From Ga0077536 sp943370145 (GTDB lineage Bacteria; Pseudomonadota; Gammaproteobacteria; Ga0077536): a stretch of 64,000 nucleotides of DNA. Below the pieces are notes generated by a model. That model was not told the origin of the DNA, did no database searches, and saw only the letters and a list, made by a program, of their open reading frames with translations. This document shows positions 7,294 to 15,897 of this stretch, in pieces; the first letter of the stretch is position 1, and every line of letters starts with the position of its first letter. The stretch lies in NCBI GenBank assembly GCA_943370145.1, contig CALRPY020000001.1, positions 62,001 through 126,000 of the forward strand, given 5' to 3'. The translations under genes were made by a program, and so were the position numbers.

Positions 7294-9258
7294 ATGGAAA
7301 GCCGACTCCTGCACGTGAACCTCAGCACTGGCGAACTGCGCGTCGAACAGCTGCCGCACGCACTGTTTGAACGCTGGATTGGCGGTTCCGGCATCAACAA
7401 CTGGATCATGTGGGAACACTTCCTCAAACATGACATCAACTGCGATGCACGCAGCCCCGACAACATCTTCGTATTCGGGGTCGGTCCACTGGCCGGGACC
7501 GGATCGGGCAGCGGCATCAAGGGGCGCATCACCTTCAAGAGCCCCTGCTATGGCATCTTCGGCGACTCGGCCGCAGGCGGGAAATTCCCGTACATGGTCC
7601 GCTTCGCGGGCTTCGATCACATCGCGGTCACCGGCAAGGCGCCGCGCCCGGTGTACCTTTACCTGTGCGACGGCTACGCCGAGATCCGCGATGCCACCCA
7701 CCTGTGGGGCAAGAACACCGCCGACACCCACGCGGCGCTGAACACCGAACTCGGCGACTACCCGTCACACGTGCACACGCTCACGATTGGACAGGCAGGC
7801 GAGAGCCAGGTCGGCATTGCGGCGGTCGTGTCCGACGCGTCCCGCATCCACGCCCGCGGGGGTGGCGGCTGCGTGATGGGTTCGAAGAACCTGAAGGCGA
7901 TCGCCGTGCAGGGCAGCGGCGGCGTGCGCGTCGCGAATCCGAAGGGAATGCTCGAGTGGTCGCGCAACTTCCGCGCCAGCATCGACAAGAACGAGGCGAT
8001 TTACGGCTTCAAGCGCCGCGGCACCCTGGGCGCGGTGGAGATGTACCAGCACATCGGCAGCCATTTCTGGCGCAACAACCAGGGCAACATGTTCCGCGGC
8101 GACGAGATCCGCTCCGACAACTGGGTCAAGAAGTACCACAAGTACTCCGAGGTCTGCTCGGCGGACTGCTTCATCGCCTGTGACGGGCGCTACAAGATCG
8201 ACGGCACGGAATCCGAAAAAGCCAAGAAGTACGTCGGAGAGACCTTCCGCCGCCCAGAGTACCTGACCACCGGCAGCGCGGCCGGCGCACTCGATATCCG
8301 CGACTGGGCCGAAGTCGCGCACTGGGGAAAGATCACCAACGACTACGGCATCGACAACCAGGATCTCAGCTGCTCCATCAGCTTCGTCATGGAACTGCAT
8401 CAGCACGGACTGTTGAGCGAGCGCGACATCGGCGAGCTGTTCGACCGCCAGCAGGGCCTCGAATGGGGCAACATGGAGCACATCGAGGCGCTGATCGCCG
8501 ACATCGTGTTCCGCCGCAACCTGTTCGGCGAACTCTTCAACGATGGGCCCTACTGGGGCGCGCTGCGCTACTCGCAGCGCACGGGCCGCAATTTCATGAA
8601 GTACTCGATCTACGGCAAGGGTGGCGCGAGCTTCACCGAGGAGATGCGCCCCTTCCCGACCTGGATGAACAACATGGCTGTCGCGTCGCGTGGCGCGGAC
8701 CACCTGAAGGGCATCGGCCTCATCGAGAAATTCCAGCGCCGCGACCTGTCGAAGCGTTACTTCGGCAGGCTCGAGGCCGCCGATCTGACCACGCCGGTGC
8801 TCAAGGGCGCCTGCACGGCGGTCGTCGAGAACCAGGTCGCGCTGCTGAATTCCTATGGCGTGTGCCTGTTCCACTGGATGCTCGATCCGGCAGGCTATGC
8901 ACCGGAAGAGTACTACGGCCGCGCGTTTGCCGAGGTGACCGGCATCGACCGCAGCCCGGAAGAGCTGATGCGCGATGGCGAGCGCATCTGCAATCTCGAG
9001 AAGGCCTTCAACTCGCGGCTCGGCCTGCGGCGGGAGCACGACACCATCTGCGAGCGCTGGATGTTCGAACCGACGACCGAGGGCATGTACCCGGGCCGCG
9101 TCGCAGCCGACATGTTCGATACCGTGCTCGACGAATACTACGAATGGCGCGGCTGGGACAAGGCGACCGGCCTGCAGACCGCCAACCGGCTCGAATCACT
9201 GGGCCTCGGTGACGTGGCCGAGGTGCTGGCCGCGGACGGCGCGCTGGCGCGGGCGTAA
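7294..9258 (+). CDS. Aldehyde ferredoxin oxidoreductase family (W/Mo-pterin) large subunit
   Basis: A 654-residue AOR-family protein binding a bis-pyranopterin tungsten or molybdenum cofactor and one [4Fe-4S] cluster. The start MESRLLHVNLSTGELRVEQL is the typical AOR N-terminus; the open frame upstream to 7027 is antisense/out-of-frame to the ferredoxin gene. Cofactor-binding glycine-rich stretches are visible (GVGPLAGTGSGSG, ARGGGGCVMGSKNLKAI). The cluster cysteines are Cys288, Cys292, Cys296 and Cys524 (YGVCLF). The first spacing is CxxxC rather than the CxxC of archaeal AOR. The family oxidises aldehydes to acids, but members also act on aromatic CoA esters (BamB) and other substrates, so the substrate is open. 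Moco genes lie at 49-55 kb. Confidence 0.93.
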   Translation: MESRLLHVNLSTGELRVEQLPHALFERWIGGSGINNWIMWEHFLKHDINCDARSPDNIFVFGVGPLAGTGSGSGIKGRITFKSPCYGIFGDSAAGGKFPYMVRFAGFDHIAVTGKAPRPVYLYLCDGYAEIRDATHLWGKNTADTHAALNTELGDYPSHVHTLTIGQAGESQVGIAAVVSDASRIHARGGGGCVMGSKNLKAIAVQGSGGVRVANPKGMLEWSRNFRASIDKNEAIYGFKRRGTLGAVEMYQHIGSHFWRNNQGNMFRGDEIRSDNWVKKYHKYSEVCSADCFIACDGRYKIDGTESEKAKKYVGETFRRPEYLTTGSAAGALDIRDWAEVAHWGKITNDYGIDNQDLSCSISFVMELHQHGLLSERDIGELFDRQQGLEWGNMEHIEALIADIVFRRNLFGELFNDGPYWGALRYSQRTGRNFMKYSIYGKGGASFTEEMRPFPTWMNNMAVASRGADHLKGIGLIEKFQRRDLSKRYFGRLEAADLTTPVLKGACTAVVENQVALLNSYGVCLFHWMLDPAGYAPEEYYGRAFAEVTGIDRSPEELMRDGERICNLEKAFNSRLGLRREHDTICERWMFEPTTEGMYPGRVAADMFDTVLDEYYEWRGWDKATGLQTANRLESLGLGDVAEVLAADGALARA

Positions 9259-9262
9259 CGCG

Positions 9263-9544
9263 ATGATCACGGTTCACGCGCAGTACCAGAGCCGCTTTCG
9301 CGAAATCACGAGCGTGGAGCGGGAAAGCTTCGAGCTGGAGCAGCCGCTGGTGGTCGAACTCGCCGCCCGCCTCACCGGCAAGTACGGGCCGCAGATGCAG
9401 GCGCTGCTGATGGACGAGGATGGCGAGAACCTCAACACCCGCGGCACGCTGTACCTGAACTCGCGGGGCGAGCGGGTCTACATCGAAGACCCGCTGCAGG
9501 ACGGCGACACCATCTACTTCATGGTGGGCATCGCGGGGGGGTGA
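9263..9544 (+). CDS. MoaD/ThiS-like ubiquitin-fold protein of the AOR cassette
   Basis: A 93-residue beta-grasp protein starting four bases after the AOR stop. The C-terminal half (YIEDPLQDGDTIYFMVGIAGG) matches MoaD/ThiS sulfur carriers, and it ends exactly on the Gly-Gly needed for adenylation and thiocarboxylate formation. MoaD-like genes accompany bacterial AOR operons. A dedicated copy probably supplies dithiolene sulfur for the AOR pterin cofactor, or helps cofactor insertion. Contrast the moaD at 54387-54638, whose Gly-Gly is followed by two further residues. No adenylating partner (MoeB/ThiF type) is in the window. Confidence 0.85.
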   Translation: MITVHAQYQSRFREITSVERESFELEQPLVVELAARLTGKYGPQMQALLMDEDGENLNTRGTLYLNSRGERVYIEDPLQDGDTIYFMVGIAGG

Positions 9545-9565
9545 AGGCCGCGCAGCGCTGATGCC

Positions 9566-9715
9566 CCGTATTTGCCACCGAGAACACGGAGAACATAGAG
9601 AGAAAGCGAGTCGCAGAGTGCCGACCGCGCATCTCTGCTGTTGCGGATGGCAAATGGCGTCGGCTGATCCCTCGTTCCCGCTCGGTGTTCTCCGTGTTCT
9701 CGGTGGCAAATACGG
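9566..9715. repeat. Perfect 30-bp inverted repeat with 90-bp spacer
   Basis: The left arm at 9566-9595 begins CCGTATTTGCCACCGAGAAC. The right arm at 9686-9715 is its exact reverse complement over 30 bases. Pairing stops at the next base on both sides. The arms are themselves internally repetitive (GAGAACACGGAGAACA). This style of ACGGAGAACA repeat is common in intergenic DNA of environmental proteobacteria and resembles a REP/MITE-type element. It separates the AOR cassette from the convergent acyl-CoA ligase gene and could also act as a bidirectional hairpin. The short open frames through it are an effect of the repeat and are not genes. Confidence 0.85.
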
Positions 9716-9776
9716 CGTCGGAGCAACGCGCAATGAGACCGTCAGCCCGAGTGCCAGGTGGACGTTCAGGTAGCGC

Positions 9777-11396
9777 CTACGCGAAGCGCTCCCGCAGTTT
9801 CAGCTTGTAGAACTTGCCGGTCGAGGTGCGCGGCACCGCATCGATGAATTCGTAGCGGTCCGGCAGCTGCCACTTCGCAAAGCCGTGCGCCACCAGGTGT
9901 TCGCCCAGTGCGTCGGGCGTGACCTCCGCGCCGGGCTTGACGACGACGCAGGCGAGCGGGCGTTCACCCCACTTCGCATCCGGGATCGCGATGACCGCGG
10001 CTTCGGCGACTGCCGGATGCGCCATCACCGCGTTCTCCAGGTCGACGGAGCTGATCCATTCACCGCCGGACTTGATGAGGTCCTTGGTGCGGTCGGTGAT
10101 GCGCACGAATGCGTGCTCATCCATCGCGGCGACGTCACCGGTGCGCAGCCAGCCGTCGGGCGTGAACTTGTCCCCGGTCACCGGCACCTGGTGATAGCTG
10201 CCGGTGATGAAAGGCCCTCGCACCTGGATTTCGCCGACGCTGCGGCCATCCCACGGCGCATCCGTGCCGTCGTCGGTGCGGATCCGCAGTTCAACCAGCG
10301 GCACCGGTACACCGGCCATCGCCATGCGACGGAAGCGCTCCGCCTCCGGTACGTCGCGCAGTTCGCTCTTCACGAACGAAGCCGTGCACAGGGGCGAGGT
10401 TTCCGTCATGCCCCAGCCCTGCATCAGCCAGATGTCGTGACGGGCAAACGCGCGGATGAGCGCCTCCGGCACCGCCGAGCCGCCAACCATCGAGCGCATG
10501 CCGGTCGGGAGCTTCCAGCGTCCGGGCTGCGTGGTCTGGGCCTGGTCGTAGGTCTGGATGAGGCCGAGCCAGATCGTCGGCACGCCGAGGGACAGGCTCG
10601 GCGGTTCGGCGGTCATCAGGTCCAGCAGATCGTCGGGATGCAGGTGCGGCCCCGGGAAGACCAGCTTCGCCCCCTGCATCAGCGCCCCATACGGAATGCC
10701 CCAGGCGTTCGCATGGAACATCGGCGTGACCGGCAGCACGACGTCGGTGCCTTTCAGCGCCCAGCAGTCGGCAAGGCAGCCGACGAGCGTGTGCAGCACC
10801 GTCGAGCGATGGGAATAGACGACTCCTTTCGGGTGGCCGGTCGTGCCGGACGTATAGCACATCGCGACCGGATCACCCTCCTCGTGCGCGACGTACTCGA
10901 AGCCGTCGGGATCGGCATCGGCCAGCAGCGCTTCGTAATCCAGGAATCCGGGCGGCACCGGCGCGCCGGAGAACGGAAAGACGATCACCTTCTCGAACGC
11001 GTGAAGCTCGGCGAACTGCCTGTAAAGCGGCAACAGGATATCGTCGACGATCAGCACGCGGTCCTGCGCATCGGCCGCTATCCAGCCGATCTCGGCCGGT
11101 GAGAGGCGCAGGTTCAGCGTGTGCATCACGGCGCCCGCGGCGGGGATGCCGAAATAGCATTCCAGGTGCGCGTGATGGTTCCAGCTCAGCGTGGCCACCC
11201 GGTCCCCCTTGCGCACCCCGAGCTTCTGCAGCGCGGAGGCCAGCGCGCGCGTGCGCCGGTAGTACTCGGCGAAGCTGTGGCGCCGCATCGACTTGTCCGG
11301 CAGGCGGGACAGGATTTCCTGGGTCGGAAAGATCGAGCCGGCCCGTTCCAGCAGTGCATTCAGCGACAGCGGGACATCCATCATCGTCGCAATCAT
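9777..11396 (-). CDS. Medium/long-chain fatty acyl-CoA ligase (AMP-forming)
   Basis: A 539-residue adenylate-forming enzyme (ANL superfamily) that activates a carboxylic acid with ATP and CoA. The phosphate-binding loop YTSGTTGHPKG lies near residue 182. The adenine-binding motif GWGMTETSP, the hinge region TGDVAAMDEHAFVRITDRTKD and the catalytic lysine in RTSTGKFYKLKLRE close to the C-terminus are all present. It resembles AlkK-type medium-chain ligases. I chose the ATG at 11396 (MIATMMDVPL) because GAGGAA lies upstream; the frame extends to 11573 without homology-like sequence. With the nearby hydratase, SDRs, thioesterase and P450, it fits degradation of a lipid- or terpenoid-like acid. 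Confidence 0.93.
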   Translation of the reverse strand: MIATMMDVPLSLNALLERAGSIFPTQEILSRLPDKSMRRHSFAEYYRRTRALASALQKLGVRKGDRVATLSWNHHAHLECYFGIPAAGAVMHTLNLRLSPAEIGWIAADAQDRVLIVDDILLPLYRQFAELHAFEKVIVFPFSGAPVPPGFLDYEALLADADPDGFEYVAHEEGDPVAMCYTSGTTGHPKGVVYSHRSTVLHTLVGCLADCWALKGTDVVLPVTPMFHANAWGIPYGALMQGAKLVFPGPHLHPDDLLDLMTAEPPSLSLGVPTIWLGLIQTYDQAQTTQPGRWKLPTGMRSMVGGSAVPEALIRAFARHDIWLMQGWGMTETSPLCTASFVKSELRDVPEAERFRRMAMAGVPVPLVELRIRTDDGTDAPWDGRSVGEIQVRGPFITGSYHQVPVTGDKFTPDGWLRTGDVAAMDEHAFVRITDRTKDLIKSGGEWISSVDLENAVMAHPAVAEAAVIAIPDAKWGERPLACVVVKPGAEVTPDALGEHLVAHGFAKWQLPDRYEFIDAVPRTSTGKFYKLKLRERFA

Positions 11397-11475
11397 GGGA
11401 TATCGATTCCTCTTCGGTTGACCGGCGGTAGCGCCACGCGACGACTGCCCGCCTGTTTGACTTCGTTCTCGTTGT

Positions 11476-11976
11476 TCAGGCGCACGCCCTGCCGACGCCC
11501 AGCAGATGCGCTTCGCCGTGCCATCCGGGAAGGCGCTGCTGGGCGTCGTGGAGGGCCTTGATCCGCGCGGCAACGTCCTCGCCGAACGCGCAGCTGCGCC
11601 TGGCGGCCAGGTCGAAACTGATCGTCATGCTCTCGCGCAGCGCGGCGACGGCGCCGTCGAGCGTCATCTCCTGCGCGACGTGGAGGCGCTTCGCGTCGCA
11701 GTCGACTATCCGCGCGCTCAACGCCACGGTGCTGTCCCTGGGCACCGGCAGCCGTATGCGAACGTGCGCTTCCAGCGCAACCGTCGAACGACGCTGCTCG
11801 CGACGATAGGCCTCGTCGATGCCCAGCGCCTGCTTCAGGGCGTCGATGCCCAGGTCGAAGGCCGCGGTGTAGAAGGCAGGCGCCAGCGTATCGTCACGAC
11901 CGAGCCAGCCCGCGGGGATCGCGACCTGGCAGCACACGAGTCCTGCCGCGACGTGCGTGGCAACAGCGTCCGTCAT
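11476..11976 (-). CDS. Hotdog-fold acyl-CoA thioesterase-like protein
   Basis: A 166-residue protein with the layout of 4-hydroxybenzoyl-CoA-type thioesterases: VAIPAGWLGRDDTLAPAFYTAAFDLGIDAL at the start of the long helix, then VRIRLPVPRDSTVALSARIVDCDAKRLHVAQEM forming the central sheet. The usual catalytic Asp motif is not textbook, so activity is uncertain. It lies 79 bases upstream of the acyl-CoA ligase on the same strand, and the two could form an activation/hydrolysis pair. The start is the first ATG after a stop in frame; a 26-codon reading frame with a fair ribosome-binding site (12064 to 11983) ends seven bases before it. Confidence 0.75.
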   Translation of the reverse strand: MTDAVATHVAAGLVCCQVAIPAGWLGRDDTLAPAFYTAAFDLGIDALKQALGIDEAYRREQRRSTVALEAHVRIRLPVPRDSTVALSARIVDCDAKRLHVAQEMTLDGAVAALRESMTISFDLAARRSCAFGEDVAARIKALHDAQQRLPGWHGEAHLLGVGRACA

Positions 11977-12542
11977 GCCGCGTCAGCCAGCGCCGTCGAG
12001 CCTGCGTCGCGTGCGAACGGCCATTCGGCTCGGCAGGCTGCGCGGTATCGTCACGTCGCTCATCCAGATTTCCTTCCCGATCTCGTTGGAGTTCGCGCGC
12101 CACTGCGCGGCGCCCTGCCGTACTGGCCAAGCTGCCGCCGGTGGCTGCGGTAGCCTACCGCGAAGCATGGTCGATTGACATTCCGGACGGGAAAATGCCG
12201 CAGCCGAGCGAGCCCGCGTGCGCGGGAAACGGTCGAAAATGAGCCGTTCCCGCACCCTATTGGGCGCCCGCCCGGATCCCGGCTCAGGTCATGTCTGCCG
12301 GCGTGCCGAGCGCTAGCCCGGGCTTGCGCGCTCACGCGAGACTCGAATCGGCAGACGGGTGCCGATGATTTGCCGCCAGGCGCGGTCAAAAGAGCGGGCA
12401 GGACGCGACGGGGCTTCTACACTGTACTTGTCGGGCAACACGTTGACGGTGCGACTCGGGGATTCTCGGGCGAGACCGCAACAAAGCATGCAAGCTTGTT
12501 GTCCAACAGGTACAGGCTCCGATCGACAGCCCATAAGATCGG
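11977..12542. other. Long non-coding interval upstream of prkA
   Basis: About 570 bases without a credible gene. The open frames here are short and of odd composition. The right half (12428-12508) is AT-richer than its surroundings and holds several TTGT/ACAA dyads, listed separately as candidate enhancer sites. I see no tRNA or hairpin terminator. Confidence 0.55.
12428..12508 (+). promoter_or_regulatory. Cluster of TTGT/ACAA dyads, candidate enhancer sites
   Basis: Three imperfect or perfect dyads lie 60-140 bases upstream of the expected sigma-54 transcription start near 12570. They are TTGTCGGGCAACA (12428-12440), CAACAA with TTGTTG separated by 11 bases (12479-12501), and TGTTGTCCAACA (12497-12508, perfect with a 2-base centre). 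The distance suits sites for a bacterial enhancer-binding protein. The cognate activator is unknown; the sequence is not a clear NtrC site. Confidence 0.35.
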
Positions 12543-12560
12543 TTGGCATGGGCCTTGCAA
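12543..12560 (+). promoter_or_regulatory. Sigma-54 (RpoN) promoter of prkA-yeaH-spoVR
   Basis: TTGGCATGGGCCTTGCAA matches the -24/-12 consensus TGGCACG-N4-TTGCW except for one base. The invariant GG (12545-12546) and GC (12557-12558) are exactly ten bases apart. Transcription would start near 12570, leaving a leader of about 120 bases before the prkA ATG. E. coli yeaGH is also known to be sigma-54 dependent (NtrC), so the context agrees. Confidence 0.85.
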
Positions 12561-12692
12561 ATTCTCTGGTGAAAATTTTGCAAGCAATGGAGGTCATCGA
12601 GGCAACCCGCGCCAAGAAGACCACTAAGAAGCAGGCAGTGCGCGAGTCGCTTGGAAGATCTCTCACGGGTTCGTCATCGTGAGGAAGCGACC

Positions 12693-14615
12693 ATGAGTAT
12701 TTTCAATCAGTACCTCGTCCGTTACGAGAGCGCGCAGGAAACGGAATATTCGCTCCAGGAATACCTGGAACTGTGCCGGCAGGACAGCAGCACCTATGCA
12801 TCGGCGGCAGAAAGGATGCTGCTCGCGATCGGTACGCCCGAAACCATCGATACGCGCAAGGATCCACGACTGTCGCGGCTCTTTGCGAACAAGCTGATCC
12901 GGCGCTACCCGGCTTTCCGCGAGTTCTATGGCATGGAGGACACGATCGAGCAGATCGTGTCCTACTTCAGGCATGCGGCCCAGGGCCTCGAGGAAAGGAA
13001 ACAGGTTCTCTACCTGCTCGGTCCGGTCGGCGGGGGCAAGTCCTCGCTGGCGGAGAAGCTGAAGTCCCTGATGGAGGTGCTCCCCTTTTATGCCTTGAAG
13101 GGTTCGCCCGTCAACGAATCCCCGCTTGGTCTCTTCTCACCCACGGAAGATGCCGAACTCCTCGAGCGCGAGTACGGCATCCCGCGCCGCTACCTGAGCG
13201 GCCTGATGTCGCCCTGGGCCATCAAGAGACTGCAGGAATACAAGGGCGACCTTTCGCGCTTCCGTGTCGTCAAGCGGCACCCGTCGGTCTTGCGCCAACT
13301 CGGCGTCGCCAAGACGGAACCGGGCGACGAGAACAACCAGGACATCTCGTCGCTGGTCGGCAAGGTCGACATCCGCATGCTCGAGCACTACGCGCAGAAC
13401 GATGCCGACGCATATTCCTATTCCGGCGGCCTGTGCCTCGCGAACCAGGGCCTGCTCGAGTTCGTCGAGATGTTCAAGGCGCCAATCAAGGTGCTGCATC
13501 CGTTGCTGACCGCCACCCAGGAGGGCAACTACAAGGGCACGGAGGGCCTTTCGGCGATTCCCTTCGAAGGCATCATCCTCGCGCACTCGAACGAGTCGGA
13601 ATGGCTGTCTTTCAAGAACAACCGACACAACGAAGCCTTCCTCGACCGCATCTACATCGTGAAGGTGCCCTACTGCACGCGCGTCTCCGAGGAAGTCAGA
13701 ATCTACGAGAAGCTGTTGCGCGGCAGTTCCCTCGCCAATGCGGCGTGCGCCCCCGGCACACTCGAGATGATGGCGCAGTTCGCGATCCTTTCCCGCATCA
13801 AGGAGCCGGAGAATTCGAGCATCTACTCGAAGATGCGCGTCTATGACGGCGAAAACCTCAAGGACGTGGATCCGAAGGCGAAGAGCTACCAGGAATACCG
13901 CGACTTCGCCGGTGTCGACGAAGGCATGACCGGCCTGTCGACGCGCTTCGCATTCAAGATCCTGTCCAAGGTCTTCAACTTCGATCACACGGAAGTCGCG
14001 GCGAACCCGGTGCACCTGCTGTACGTGCTCGAACAGGCGATCGAGCGCGAGCAGTTCCCGAAGGAGATCGAAGAGAAATACCTGTCGCATCTGAAGGGTC
14101 ACCTGGCCACCCGCTACGCCGAGATGATCGGCAAGGAAATCCAGACCGCCTACCTCGAGTCGTATTCGGAATACGGCCAGAACATTTTCGACCGCTACGT
14201 GACCTACGCGGACTACTGGATCCAGGACGAGGACTACCGCGACCCCGACACCGGTGAAATCTTCGATCGTGCGGCGCTGAACGCCGAACTCGAGAAGATA
14301 GAGAAGCCGGCCGGCATCGCCAACCCGAAGGATTTCCGCAACGAGATCGTCAACTTCGTGCTCCGCGCCCGGGCCGCCCATGGCGGCCGCAATCCGGCGT
14401 GGACGAGTTACGAGAAACTGCGCGAAGTCATCGAACGGAAGATGTTCTCGAACACGGAAGACCTGCTGCCGGTCATTTCCTTCAACGCCAAGGCGTCCGG
14501 GGAGGACCAGAAGAAGCACGAGAACTTCGTCAGCCGCATGACCTCGAAAGGTTATACGGAGAAGCAGGTGCGCCTGCTCTGCGAATGGTATCTGCGTGTG
14601 AGGAAGGCGTCCTGA
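12693..14615 (+). CDS. prkA: PrkA-family AAA+/serine protein kinase (YeaG)
   Basis: A 640-residue homologue of E. coli YeaG (644 residues) and Bacillus PrkA. The AAA+ part has a P-loop GPVGGGKSS at residues 110-118; the C-terminal PrkA kinase-like domain follows after about residue 390. YeaG acts in the nitrogen-starvation and stationary-phase stress response, and PrkA proteins have been reported as kinase or as AAA+ protease-like, so the biochemistry is debated. Start MSIFNQYLVRYES is preceded by GAGGAAG eight bases upstream; the 14-codon upstream extension of the frame lacks that support. It is the first gene of a sigma-54 driven operon with yeaH and spoVR. Confidence 0.96.
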   Translation: MSIFNQYLVRYESAQETEYSLQEYLELCRQDSSTYASAAERMLLAIGTPETIDTRKDPRLSRLFANKLIRRYPAFREFYGMEDTIEQIVSYFRHAAQGLEERKQVLYLLGPVGGGKSSLAEKLKSLMEVLPFYALKGSPVNESPLGLFSPTEDAELLEREYGIPRRYLSGLMSPWAIKRLQEYKGDLSRFRVVKRHPSVLRQLGVAKTEPGDENNQDISSLVGKVDIRMLEHYAQNDADAYSYSGGLCLANQGLLEFVEMFKAPIKVLHPLLTATQEGNYKGTEGLSAIPFEGIILAHSNESEWLSFKNNRHNEAFLDRIYIVKVPYCTRVSEEVRIYEKLLRGSSLANAACAPGTLEMMAQFAILSRIKEPENSSIYSKMRVYDGENLKDVDPKAKSYQEYRDFAGVDEGMTGLSTRFAFKILSKVFNFDHTEVAANPVHLLYVLEQAIEREQFPKEIEEKYLSHLKGHLATRYAEMIGKEIQTAYLESYSEYGQNIFDRYVTYADYWIQDEDYRDPDTGEIFDRAALNAELEKIEKPAGIANPKDFRNEIVNFVLRARAAHGGRNPAWTSYEKLREVIERKMFSNTEDLLPVISFNAKASGEDQKKHENFVSRMTSKGYTEKQVRLLCEWYLRVRKAS

Positions 14616-14631
14616 GTGCGGGGGACTTCGC

Positions 14632-15897
14632 ATGATCGTCGACCGGAGACTGAACGGACGCCATCGCAACGCGGTCAACCGCGAGCGCTTCGTCCGTCGC
14701 TACAAGGACCAGCTCCGCCGCGCCGTGGCGGAGGCGGTGGGCAAACGTTCCATCACGGATCTCGACCGCGGCGAGCGGGTCGACATCAAGCGCAAGGACA
14801 TCGCCGAACCGTTCTTCCATCATGGGCCCGGCGGTGAACGCGAAGCGGTCCATCCCGGCAACAAGGAATTCAGCGCCGGCGATCGCCTGCCGAAGCCGCA
14901 GGGGGGCGCCGGCAGCGGGGGCAGCGAGGCGGCCGACACTGGCGATGGCGAAGACGACTTCGTGTTCGTGCTGTCGCGCGAGGAATTCCTCGACCTGTTC
15001 TTCGACGATCTGGCGCTCCCGGATCTGGTCAAGAAGCGGCTGGCGACCATTCCATCGACCAGGAGCGTACGCGCCGGCTACAGCCAGACCGGCGTGCCGA
15101 CCAACGTCAACATCATCCGCTCGCTGAAGAGCGCGGCGGCGCGGCGGCGCGCCCTGCAGGCCCCGCGCCGGGGCGAACTGGCACGGGCGGAAGAGCGCTT
15201 CTGTGCGCTGGAGGCGGCCGGTTCACCACCGGATGCGGTGCGCGACGCCGAAGAGGAAGTCGAACGGCTGCGGCGGCACCTGCAGCGCGTGCCCTTCCTC
15301 GACACGATCGACCTGCGTTACAACAACCGGGTCCAGCGCCCGCAGCCGACGACGCAGGCGGTGATGTTCTGCCTCCTCGACGTCTCGGGCTCGATGGACG
15401 AATCGCGCAAGGACATCGCGAAGCGATTCTTCGCGCTGCTCTACCTATTCCTGAGCCGCGCCTACGACAGGATCGAACTGGTGTTCATCCGCCATCACAC
15501 GCAGGCGGCCGAGGTCACGGAAGACGAGTTCTTCTCGGCCCGCGACACCGGGGGCACGATCGTGTCGAGCGCGCTGACGCTGATGGACCAGATCATCCGG
15601 GAACGCTACCCCGGCAATGACTGGAACCTGTATGGCGCCCAGGCCAGCGACGGCGACAACTGGCTCGACGATTCCCCGCGCTGCGCCGGCCTGCTGCGCG
15701 AGAAACTGCTGCCGCACCTGCAGTACTTCGCCTACGTGCAGGTCGCCGCGTTCGACGAACAGGGACTGTGGCGTGAATACGCAAAGCTGGCGGCCGAACG
15801 CCCCCACCTCGCGATGCGCAAGATCGCCACCGCCGCCGATATCTACCCGGTGTTCCGGGCACTTTTCGCGAGGCAGCCGACATGCGCACCCGCCTGA
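14632..15897 (+). CDS. yeaH: YeaH/YhbH family (DUF444) protein with VWA domain
   Basis: A 421-residue cytoplasmic protein of the DUF444 family. It has a basic N-terminus, a flexible Gly-rich stretch (about residues 85-105, GGAGSGGSEAADTGDGED) and a C-terminal von Willebrand A domain. The metal-ion-dependent adhesion motif is DVSGSMDES near residue 249, with a later SDGDNW. It is the standard partner of PrkA/YeaG in a stress operon. It starts 16 bases after prkA behind a GGGGGAC, and its 3' end overlaps the start of spoVR by 16 bases, which indicates coupled expression of all three genes. Confidence 0.95.
   Translation: MIVDRRLNGRHRNAVNRERFVRRYKDQLRRAVAEAVGKRSITDLDRGERVDIKRKDIAEPFFHHGPGGEREAVHPGNKEFSAGDRLPKPQGGAGSGGSEAADTGDGEDDFVFVLSREEFLDLFFDDLALPDLVKKRLATIPSTRSVRAGYSQTGVPTNVNIIRSLKSAAARRRALQAPRRGELARAEERFCALEAAGSPPDAVRDAEEEVERLRRHLQRVPFLDTIDLRYNNRVQRPQPTTQAVMFCLLDVSGSMDESRKDIAKRFFALLYLFLSRAYDRIELVFIRHHTQAAEVTEDEFFSARDTGGTIVSSALTLMDQIIRERYPGNDWNLYGAQASDGDNWLDDSPRCAGLLREKLLPHLQYFAYVQVAAFDEQGLWREYAKLAAERPHLAMRKIATAADIYPVFRALFARQPTCAPA

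Noticed and set aside
7765..9039. 424-codon minus-strand frame
   Set aside because: Antisense to the AOR gene, whose protein has clear motifs; the composition is typical of a shadow frame.
9514..9773. Two short frames (about 70 codons each) around the inverted repeat
   Set aside because: They translate the two arms of the repeat and share the same peptide; no ribosome-binding site.
11983..12064. 26-codon minus-strand frame before the thioesterase gene, with a GAAGGAAA upstream
   Set aside because: Very Arg-rich and too short to support; ends seven bases before the thioesterase ATG, so coupling is possible but unproven.
12587..12682. 31-codon open frame in the prkA leader
   Set aside because: No ribosome-binding site and no conserved sequence visible; could be an upstream control frame but the evidence is too thin.
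13137..14678. 513-codon minus-strand frame
   Set aside because: Antisense to prkA and its downstream spacer; no motif of any family.
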